This document shows positions 22,359 to 28,094 of a stretch of DNA of 28,094 bases, in pieces. The DNA is from an uncultured Lachnospiraceae bacterium. GTDB lineage: Bacteria > Bacillota > Clostridia > Lachnospirales > Lachnospiraceae. The notes beneath the pieces were generated by a model, which worked only from the letters and a program-made list of their open reading frames with translations, made no database searches and was not told the origin of the DNA. Numbering within the stretch: position 1 is the first letter of the stretch; the number at the start of each line of letters is the position of its first letter. Location of the stretch: NCBI GenBank assembly GCA_910586955.1, contig CAJUMM010000018.1:1-28094 (forward strand), read 5' to 3'. Both the position numbers and the translations under genes were made by a program.

Positions 22359-23017
22359 GGAAGTTGTGGGTGAAGGCGGACGCGGTTAAGGAACCTTATC
22401 CCATCCGGAACGCGCTCCCGCTCCATTCAAACGCAGCGGGTGCTAAGCTCATGCTGCGCGCTTTGCGCTTGCATTCGCTAAGCACCGGCGTTTTCATAGG
22501 GTTCCGGCTAAGATAAGGTTTCTTAACCGCTGCCAGTCGTCAGAAACAACTTCAGTTAATCGAATGCAGTAACGCAGAAATCACTCTCATTGTGACTTAA
22601 AAAGATGGCATGTTTTTTACAGAAAACCGCTTTTAAAATCTCATAAAGCTGCCCTTGTACACGGAAGGTACTTTGAGGAAGGAATAAATTGCTTTCACAG
22701 ACAGCGGCTCAAGCCTTTTTTGCCCGAAAGGCCAAACCTGCGCCCTGCATGTCCATTTGGGGAGAGTCTGTCTCTCCATACGGGGATTGGGCTGCTATGC
22801 TCAAAAGTAAAGCAACTGGAAAATGGATGTTTAGCTGGAGGCTGTCAGCAGTTAAGAAACCTTATCTTGGCCGGAACCCTATGAAAACGCTGGCGCTTAG
22901 TGAATGCAAGCCGGAGGCGCAGCATGAACTTAGCGTCCACTGCGTTTGAATGGAGCGAGAGCGTGTTCCGGATGGGATAAGGTTTCTTAACCGCGTCCGC
23001 CTTCACCCACAACTTCC
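22359..23017. repeat. Large composite inverted-repeat element (copy R)
   Basis: Two arms of about 175 bases, 22359-22536 and 22843-23017, are reverse complements with roughly nine in ten bases matching by eye. Each arm is internally palindromic (GCGGTTAAGGAACCTTATC at one end, GATAAGGTTTCTTAACCGC at the other). The spacer of about 305 bases includes a core (22536-22706) also found inverted in copy L at 112-262. The remaining 22707-22842 has no counterpart in copy L. No credible gene lies inside: an 86-codon frame at 22689-22949 runs through the arm and is taken as chance. This is a non-autonomous element or paired MITE-like units. It explains most of the gap 22319-23083. Confidence 0.8.
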
Positions 23018-23083
23018 GATTTACATATTTGATAATATAAAATCTTTATCTGCCATTTTCCAATGGCTTACTGGAATTCTGCT

Positions 23084-23112
23084 TGACATTTCTGTCGAAC
23101 TATATTAGACTA
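23084..23112 (+). promoter_or_regulatory. Promoter of the blaI-blaR1-like pair
   Basis: TTGACA (23084-23089) and TAGACT (23107-23112) are 17 bases apart. The weak -10 is embedded in the repressor dyads described next. Confidence 0.6.
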
Positions 23113-23135
23113 AGCATGTCTAAAGATGTTAGACT
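23106..23135 (+). promoter_or_regulatory. Candidate BlaI-type operator (overlapping dyads)
   Basis: Three alternating half-sites, TTAGAC (23106-23111), GTCTAA (23119-23124) and TTAGAC (23130-23135), build two overlapping palindromes with 7- and 5-base spacers. They cover the -10 region and transcription start. This fits dimeric winged-helix autorepression by the gene immediately downstream. Confidence 0.7.
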
Positions 23136-23153
23136 AAAAGAAGAAAGGGCAGA

Positions 23154-23519
23154 ATGAGGATGGATCCTTACAAATTGGGAGAGATGGAGCAGAAATTTGC
23201 AGATTTGATTTGGGAGCGGGCGCCCATTGGTTCGGGAGAGCTGGCGAAGGTCTGTGAGGGTGCCTTCGGATGGAAGCGGACCACCACGTATACCATGCTG
23301 AAGCGGCTCTGCCTGCGGGAATTGTTTGTGAATGACAAGGGGGTGGTCCGGGTGTTGACAACACGGGAAGATTTTCAGGCGGCCCGGGGAGAACAGTTTC
23401 TGGAAGAGAATTTTGACGGATCCCTGCCCCGGTTTCTGGCAGCCTTTTCCAGAAGGAAGAAGCTTGGCAGCCGGGAGGTGGAGGAACTGCGGAAAATGAT
23501 TGAGGAATATGAGGAATAA
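23154..23519 (+). CDS. BlaI/MecI-family transcriptional repressor
   Basis: A 121-residue winged-helix repressor of full family length. The DNA-binding domain covers about 8-75 (LGEMEQKFADLIWERAPIGS, then the recognition-helix region WKRTTTYTMLKRL), and a helical dimerisation tail follows. Family members are cleaved by their partner protease on sensing cell-wall stress. The start follows AGAAAGGG. The stop is 3 bases before the BlaR1-like gene, the standard two-gene arrangement. An operator-like dyad array overlaps the promoter. No beta-lactamase or PBP gene is seen nearby, so the regulated genes may be elsewhere or limited to the operon itself. Confidence 0.9.
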   Translation: MRMDPYKLGEMEQKFADLIWERAPIGSGELAKVCEGAFGWKRTTTYTMLKRLCLRELFVNDKGVVRVLTTREDFQAARGEQFLEENFDGSLPRFLAAFSRRKKLGSREVEELRKMIEEYEE

Positions 23520-23522
23520 TCT

Positions 23523-25043
23523 ATGGCGGAGAGAGTCTGGATCGAAGTATTGAATATGAGCCTGACAGGCAGTGCAGTCATCGGGGCAGTGCTGGTATTC
23601 CGCCTGCTTCTTCGGCGGGCGCCCCGGATTTTTTCTTATGCTCTTTGGGCGGCGGTACTTTTCCGCCTGCTGTGCCCTGTGTCTTTCTCCTCGCCTCTTT
23701 CCCTGCTGGGATTTTTTCAGGGTATTCCGGCCAGCCAGGGAAGAATAGAGTATGTCCCGGCGGATATCGGCTACCAGATGGAGCCCCGGATTCACCTGCC
23801 CCTTCCGGTGATGGAGGAAGCGGTGAATGCTTCCCTGCCGGGGGGAAATCCGGCCGGATCAGTAAATCCCCTGCAGATTGTCTTCTATGTGTGTGCCCGT
23901 ATCTGGATTTTGGGAATTCTCCTTATGATGTTCTACAGTATCTTTTCCTGGATACGTTTCCGGAAGGTGTTAAGGCAGGCAGTGCGGGAGCGGGATAATC
24001 TCTACCGGCTGCCTGGGGAGGGAACCCCCTTTGTCTATGGTGTTTTTGCGCCCAGGATTTACATGCCCCTTACCAGCCCGGAGAAGGAAGGGTATCTTCT
24101 GCTTCATGAGCAGATCCATATCCGCCGGGGGGACCATTTCTTCCGGCTGCTGGCTTATCTGGCCCTCTGCCTCCACTGGTTTAATCCCCTGGTGTGGCTG
24201 GCTTTTGCCTTCAGCGGCCGGGATATGGAAATGTCCTGCGATGAGGCGGTAATCCGCCGGATGGGAAATGAGATCAAGAAAGAATACTCCCGTTCACTTT
24301 TAGATTTGGCTTCCGGGAAAGGACCGGGCCGGGGCATTCCGGCAGCTTTCGGGGAGAGGGATACCAAAGGCCGGGTGAAAAATGTCCTTTCCTACCGGAA
24401 GCCTGCGGGATATCTGGTAGGTACGGCGGCTGTTCTCTGTGTGATAATGGCGGCGCTTCTCCTGGCAAATCCGGCAGACAGGGGGAAAGAGGAAAATCCC
24501 AATGTATTTTACGGTGTGGTAACTGACGGTATGCCTTTGGATGAAGGAGAGAACAGGGCTCCCAGGATGGTCCGCATTCCCAGCCTGGGGGATCTGGATA
24601 TTCCCCAGGCAGATCAGGTGGTTCCCTATATGGAAACAGAATTTGACGGGCTGGAAATTGGGGATTTGGTGCGGATTACTTTTCCCAAAGATCAGGAGAT
24701 AAGCATTATGGAGACCTATCCGGCGCAGTTTTCCGGAAAAGCGGAGCTTATAGAGGTAATGGGACGGGGCATGTTCCAGATAGAACCGGCCGCCGGGGCC
24801 CGGTATGCCTTTGCAGTTCCCCTGGGATTGGCCCCGGAGGCCAAAGAGGGGGAACTGCTGGAAATTTACCATCATGATCCGGACATAGACGGGAAGGAGA
24901 CGGAACTTTTGACGGCGGTTCCCGTAGAATCCGTGAATGGAGAGGCATACCAGATCTGGGTGGAACTGTCCCTAGAGGAGCTGAAAACCTTTCTTTCGGA
25001 ATTTGGCTTCGGGATCCGGTGCCAGGTGGGAGACAAGCTGTGA
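23523..25043 (+). CDS. BlaR1/MecR1-like M56-family membrane metallopeptidase
   Basis: A 506-residue membrane protein. Hydrophobic segments lie near 15-30, 36-65, 117-145, 207-230 and 296-315. The zinc protease site is intact: HEQIH at 195-199 and the downstream MSCDEAV (D240/E241). The C-terminal ~190 residues after the last membrane segment are presumably extracytoplasmic, but they lack the penicillin-binding SxxK/SxN/KTG motifs of BlaR1. They look instead like a small beta-rich domain (VFYGVVTDGMPLDEGENRAP onwards). It therefore probably senses something other than beta-lactam acylation, and signals by cleaving the adjacent repressor (inference from the family). It ends 22 bases from the convergent symporter gene, without a clear terminator. 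Confidence 0.87.
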   Translation: MAERVWIEVLNMSLTGSAVIGAVLVFRLLLRRAPRIFSYALWAAVLFRLLCPVSFSSPLSLLGFFQGIPASQGRIEYVPADIGYQMEPRIHLPLPVMEEAVNASLPGGNPAGSVNPLQIVFYVCARIWILGILLMMFYSIFSWIRFRKVLRQAVRERDNLYRLPGEGTPFVYGVFAPRIYMPLTSPEKEGYLLLHEQIHIRRGDHFFRLLAYLALCLHWFNPLVWLAFAFSGRDMEMSCDEAVIRRMGNEIKKEYSRSLLDLASGKGPGRGIPAAFGERDTKGRVKNVLSYRKPAGYLVGTAAVLCVIMAALLLANPADRGKEENPNVFYGVVTDGMPLDEGENRAPRMVRIPSLGDLDIPQADQVVPYMETEFDGLEIGDLVRITFPKDQEISIMETYPAQFSGKAELIEVMGRGMFQIEPAAGARYAFAVPLGLAPEAKEGELLEIYHHDPDIDGKETELLTAVPVESVNGEAYQIWVELSLEELKTFLSEFGFGIRCQVGDKL

Positions 25044-25065
25044 TTGTTTTTTCATAACAGGTCCC

Positions 25066-26463
25066 CTATAAGGAAATAATCCCCAGTACACTGGCGATGG
25101 AACTTGCCAGAATGATTCCGATACAGATAGGAGCCAGGTATTTCAGGAAAAAGTTGTAGAGCTTTTTTCTCTTGAAAGCAGAGGAGACTTCCATTTCCTC
25201 TGCAAATTTCTTTAATCCCACCACCCGCAGAATCAGGAAGCAGGTAGCCAGAGCCGCCAGAGGCATCATAAGGGAATTGGTGAGGAAGTCGAAAAAGTCC
25301 AGGAAGGCCATTCCGAAGATTTTCACGAAATCCAGGGTTCCGTAGCCCAAAGCGGAAGCGGAACCTATGACCGCCATAATGACACCCATAAGAAGGCAGC
25401 TTTTGGAACGGCTTAGGTGCAGCTCGTCCTCAAAGGAGGAAACACTGGTTTCCACCAGGGAAATGGCGCTTGTAAGGGCCGCAAAGAAAAACATCAGGAA
25501 AAAGGCAATACCGATGAAGGAGCCGGCCCCCATGCTTGCAAAAATTTTCGGTAAGGTAATAAAGGCCAGGGAAGGACCTGCCTGCAGGGTTTCTATATTT
25601 CCCCCGGAGAAGGCGAACACAGCCGGAATGATCATCATGCCTGCCAGAAGTGCAATAGCCGTGTCAAAAAATTCTACCTGTATGGTGGATTTCTCGATAT
25701 CCACATCTTTCCCCAGGTAGGAGCCGTAGGTGTAGAGGATGCCCATGGCGATGGAAAGGGAATAGAACATCTGTCCCATGGCGGCTACTACGGTCATCCA
25801 GGAGAAGTCCTCAAAATTGGGAACCAGGAAATATTTTACACCTTCCCACGCTCCGGGACGGGTCACGGAATAGACAGCTACGAAGATGGCGAGAACTACC
25901 AGGGCGGGCATCATAACTTTCGATACCCGTTCAATACCCTTCTTGACACCTGCCAGAATTACAAAGAAGACCATAAGGGAAAACAGGATAAACCAGAATT
26001 CCGCACTTTTGGAGGAGGCAATAAAACCGGTAAAATATTCGTCTGATGCCAGCCGGCCTCCATGTCCTTTCAGATATTCCACCAGATATTTGAGTACCCA
26101 GCCGCCGATGGCACAGTAGTAAGGGGCAATGATCATGGGGACTACGGCATTGATCCAGCCCCCAAAATGGAAAGGCAGGGTTTTGCCGAAAGCATGGAAA
26201 GCGCCTACGGGACTCTTTCCCGTCATCCGTCCCAGAGCCGTTTCCGATACGATGAGCACATAGCCGAAGGTCAGCATAAGAAGGATGTAGACCAAAAGGA
26301 ACATGCCGCCGCCGTATTTGGCTGCCAGATAAGGGAACCTCCAGATATTTCCGAGGCCAACCGCAGAGCCGGCAACTGCCAGGACATAGCCGATGCGGCC
26401 GGAGAAGCGGCTGCGGGAGCCGGAAGAGTGGTTGCTGTGTTTTGCAGATGAATCATTGTTCAT
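25066..26463 (-). CDS. Sodium:neurotransmitter symporter (NSS/SNF) family transporter
   Basis: A 465-residue membrane protein with about 11-12 hydrophobic segments. The family signature AVGLGNIWRFPYLAAKYGGG near 35-54 forms the sodium and substrate site in LeuT-like carriers. A Ser/His/Asn-rich N-terminus precedes it. Bacterial members import amino acids with sodium. GGAGG lies 7 bases before the ATG on the minus strand. It is the second gene after asnA, 43 bases apart on the same strand, so the two are probably cotranscribed. A link to asparagine, aspartate or a related amino acid is plausible but not shown. Confidence 0.9.
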   Translation of the reverse strand: MNNDSSAKHSNHSSGSRSRFSGRIGYVLAVAGSAVGLGNIWRFPYLAAKYGGGMFLLVYILLMLTFGYVLIVSETALGRMTGKSPVGAFHAFGKTLPFHFGGWINAVVPMIIAPYYCAIGGWVLKYLVEYLKGHGGRLASDEYFTGFIASSKSAEFWFILFSLMVFFVILAGVKKGIERVSKVMMPALVVLAIFVAVYSVTRPGAWEGVKYFLVPNFEDFSWMTVVAAMGQMFYSLSIAMGILYTYGSYLGKDVDIEKSTIQVEFFDTAIALLAGMMIIPAVFAFSGGNIETLQAGPSLAFITLPKIFASMGAGSFIGIAFFLMFFFAALTSAISLVETSVSSFEDELHLSRSKSCLLMGVIMAVIGSASALGYGTLDFVKIFGMAFLDFFDFLTNSLMMPLAALATCFLILRVVGLKKFAEEMEVSSAFKRKKLYNFFLKYLAPICIGIILASSIASVLGIISL

Positions 26464-26506
26464 AAAATTTCCTCCAAAGGTATATCAATAAAAGATTTGT
26501 GTCATT

Positions 26507-27517
26507 TTACAACAGGATAATTCCGTGTCTTTTAGCCGTTTCCCGTACTTCGTCGGGCCAGATGGATACCTGGACCTCCCCGATATGGGCCTTGCGGAGG
26601 TAGAACATGCAGAGCCGGGATTGGCCGATGCCGCCGCCTACGGTGTAGGGCAGCTTCCTTTCCAGGATGGCCTTCTGGAAAGGCAGGTCTTTGCGCTCCT
26701 GGCATCCGGCCAGAGAGAGCTGGCGTGCAAGGGCCTCTTCGTCCACGCGGATACCCATGGAGGACAGCTCCAGGGCGTGGCCGAGGACGGGATACCAGAC
26801 AATGATATCGCCGTTTAAATGCCAGTCGTCGTAATCCGGAGCCCGGCCGTCATGGGGCTTGCCGTCGGCCAGCTTGTCTCCGATCTCCATGAGGAAGACG
26901 GCGCCCTTTTCTTTGGCAATCAGATCCTCCCGCTCCTTGGGCGTGCAGCCCGGGTAGAGGTCTGCAAGCTCCTGGGTGGTAATAAAGAAAATATCCCTGG
27001 GAAGGATTTCTTCGATATAGTCATAGCGGATGGACATATATTTTTCCGTTTTTTTCAGGGCCTTGTAGATTTTGCGTACAACCTCTTTTAAATATTCGGT
27101 GTTGCGATCCTCTTTGAGGATAATTTTTTCCCAGTCCCACTGATCTACGTAAATGGAATGAATATTATCCGTGTCCTCGTCCCGGCGGACAGCATTCATG
27201 TCCGTGTACAGGCCTTCCCCGATATGAAAGCCATACTGCTTAAGGGCATTTCGCTTCCACTTGGCCAGGGAGTGGACGATCTCCACCGGGCGCTCCTCCT
27301 GCTCCCGGATGCCGAAGGTGACAGGGCGCTCTACGCCGTTTAAGTTGTCGTTAAGCCCGGATTCCGGCACCACGAAAAGGGGGGCGGAAACCCGCAGCAG
27401 GTAAAGCTGCTCGGCCAGGCTCTGCTGGAAAAAGTCTTTCACGGTCTTGATAGCCACCTGAGTGTCATAAAGTGTCAGCTCGGAGGCGTATCCGGGCGGT
27501 ATGTATAGATGTTCCAT
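26507..27517 (-). CDS. asnA: Aspartate-ammonia ligase (asparagine synthetase A)
   Basis: A 336-residue cytoplasmic enzyme that makes asparagine from aspartate, ammonia and ATP. It belongs to the class II aminoacyl-tRNA-synthetase-like fold. Diagnostic stretches are SAPLFVVPESGLNDNLNG, MNAVRRDED, SIYVDQWDWE and the C-terminal GGGIGQSRL. The ATG at 27517 follows AGAGGAGA. The longer frame from 27625 would cover the promoter and is rejected. Length and motifs are normal for AsnA. Confidence 0.95.
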   Translation of the reverse strand: MEHLYIPPGYASELTLYDTQVAIKTVKDFFQQSLAEQLYLLRVSAPLFVVPESGLNDNLNGVERPVTFGIREQEERPVEIVHSLAKWKRNALKQYGFHIGEGLYTDMNAVRRDEDTDNIHSIYVDQWDWEKIILKEDRNTEYLKEVVRKIYKALKKTEKYMSIRYDYIEEILPRDIFFITTQELADLYPGCTPKEREDLIAKEKGAVFLMEIGDKLADGKPHDGRAPDYDDWHLNGDIIVWYPVLGHALELSSMGIRVDEEALARQLSLAGCQERKDLPFQKAILERKLPYTVGGGIGQSRLCMFYLRKAHIGEVQVSIWPDEVRETAKRHGIILL

Positions 27518-27569
27518 GTTCCAATCTCCTCTGAAAATTTTTTGCTTTCTTCTGTAAAATACGAAAAAT

Positions 27570-27575
27570 ATTATA
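27570..27575 (-). promoter_or_regulatory. Extended -10 promoter of asnA
   Basis: On the minus strand TGCTATAAT gives a perfect TATAAT with the extended TG motif. The -35 is poor (TTTCTC at 17 bases). It fires divergently from the T-box promoter about 60-100 bases away. Confidence 0.6.
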
Positions 27576-27633
27576 GCAGGATTCCCGGAAAAGAGAAAGA
27601 CTTTGATAATTGGATTCCGGAACAAAAAACATC

Positions 27634-27662
27634 TTGCGCCGGCCAGGGAAGTGTGCTAAAAT
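27634..27662 (+). promoter_or_regulatory. Promoter of the T-box leader
   Basis: TTGCGC (27634-27639) and TAAAAT (27657-27662) are separated by 17 bases, placing transcription start near 27669. Confidence 0.6.
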
Positions 27663-27668
27663 CTCTCG

Positions 27669-27971
27669 CATATAGAATTATACAATAAGAAAATGCAAAG
27701 AACAAGACTCGGATCTTCAGAGGCCGACAGGAATACAGCGTCACCGACTGAGAGCGCTGTTTGGAAGAGGGGATTTTGGGAACACTTGGGAGCAGATCGC
27801 CTGAACATATTCCCGGAGGGAAAAAGTAGGGCGGTACGTAAGCCTGCGTTAAGGGTAAGAGCGGGGAGGTGCTGTGCTTAAGCGCAGGCGTCCCAATGCG
27901 GGTGGTACCGCGGGATTTTCAGAGAATGAGACCCCGTCCCGGAATAGAAATGTTCCGGGACGGGGTTTTTT
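27669..27971 (+). ncRNA. T-box riboswitch (tRNA-sensing leader)
   Basis: The conserved T-box AATGCGGGTGGTACCGCG (27895-27912) is unmistakable. The side bulge in it pairs with the NCCA end of an uncharged tRNA. Upstream are a stem-I-like hairpin (ACAGCG ... GACTGAGAG ... CGCTGT), a GGGAACACTTGGGAG stretch that probably holds the specifier, and a stem GCCTGCG/CGCAGGC (27842-27889). The competing terminator follows immediately. The specifier is not certain: ACT (Thr) and AAC (Asn) both fit the stretch. The regulated gene starts at 28041. Confidence 0.9.
27932..27971 (+). terminator. T-box regulated terminator
   Basis: CCCCGTCCCGGAA (27932-27944) and TTCCGGGACGGGG (27953-27965) form a perfect 13-bp stem with an 8-base loop. 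TTTTTT (27966-27971) follows. Confidence 0.95.
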
Positions 27972-28040
27972 GCGTGGATAACTGCCCCAGGGAGCCTTAA
28001 CCGGAGGATTTCGAAATGATTTCGAAAAGGAGTGGAAGAG

Positions 28041-28069
28041 ATGGAATTTTTGACAGGAATCAGGGAGAA
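28041..28069 (+). CDS. Start of a T-box-controlled gene, truncated by the contig end
   Basis: ATG at 28041 follows AAAGGAG with about 9 bases spacing and reads MEFLTGIREK before the adapter begins. The genes usually found here are an aminoacyl-tRNA synthetase, an amino-acid biosynthesis gene or a transporter. Ten residues are too few to identify it. The further residues of the frame (DRKSTRLN) are translated adapter. Confidence 0.55.
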
Positions 28070-28094
28070 AGATCGGAAGAGCACACGTCTGAAC
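28070..28094 (+). other. Illumina TruSeq adapter sequence (assembly artefact)
   Basis: The final 25 bases begin AGATCGGAAGAGC and continue as the standard TruSeq read-1 adapter. They are not genomic. The true contig end is at about 28069. Confidence 0.97.

Noticed and set aside
22689..22949. 86-codon frame within the repeat element
   Set aside because: It crosses the spacer into the inverted arm, is not kept in copy L and has no clear ribosome-binding site.
22359..23017. CRISPR array or IS with transposase
   Set aside because: The repeats are long, inverted and few, not short regular direct repeats with spacers. No transposase reading frame is visible.
1..28069. tRNA or rRNA genes
   Set aside because: No cloverleaf with a GTTCGA-type T-arm or conserved rRNA segment was recognised on either strand by eye; a dedicated scan could still find one.

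Overview
This 28.1 kb window reads as chromosomal DNA from an anaerobic Firmicute, most likely a Lachnospiraceae/Clostridia member. The grounds are strong AGGAGG ribosome-binding sites, a T-box leader, sigma-A-type promoters, an LL-diaminopimelate aminotransferase (DapL), a type-A asparagine synthetase (AsnA), a BlaI/BlaR1-type pair and a long FtsA-like protein with a Pro/Glu-rich tail. The genus cannot be fixed from the sequence alone.

Layout. (1) 1-440: end of an interspersed palindromic repeat whose relative lies at 22.4-23.0 kb. (2) 500-1714: dapL. (3) 1765-17837: a catabolic locus. It begins with a LacI-family regulator, a minus-strand aldolase of the DHDPS/NAL superfamily and a divergent TIM-barrel isomerase. 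A run of 14 plus-strand genes follows: a Liv-type ABC importer (lipoprotein, two permeases, two ATPases), a Gfo/Idh/MocA oxidoreductase, a second TIM-barrel isomerase, a dihydroorotate-dehydrogenase-like flavoprotein with a ferredoxin tail, an MFS transporter, a cupin, a third TIM-barrel isomerase, DhaK- and DhaL-like kinase subunits and a second cupin. (4) 17.9-20.1 kb: an AT-richer accessory patch with a minus-strand XRE regulator, a gene remnant and an MntA/HepT (MNT/HEPN) toxin-antitoxin pair. (5) 20187-22244: an FtsA-like ATPase. (6) 22359-23017: the large inverted-repeat element. (7) 23154-25043: a BlaI-type repressor and an M56 BlaR1-like peptidase, with an operator at their promoter. 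(8) Minus strand 27517-25066: asnA and a sodium:neurotransmitter-type symporter. (9) 27634-28041: a T-box leader facing the right edge. The last 25 bases are Illumina adapter, not genome.

How it may work together. A 12-bp operator-like word, TAAATCGTTTTC, occurs three times exactly at the aldolase start, just after the first isomerase gene and at the predicted transcription start of the importer operon, with two diverged copies nearby. This points to one LacI-controlled regulon. The enzyme set (aldolase, three isomerase/epimerase barrels, NAD(P)-dependent sugar oxidoreductase, DhaK/DhaL kinase, cupins) suggests uptake and oxidation/isomerisation of an unusual sugar, sugar acid, polyol or glycoside, ending in a phosphorylated short ketose and aldol cleavage. 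The substrate is not identifiable from sequence. Two copies of a structured ~100-bp intergenic repeat, each bounded by its own direct repeat, sit directly before the dhaK-like gene and the second cupin gene and are the least explained structures inside the operon.
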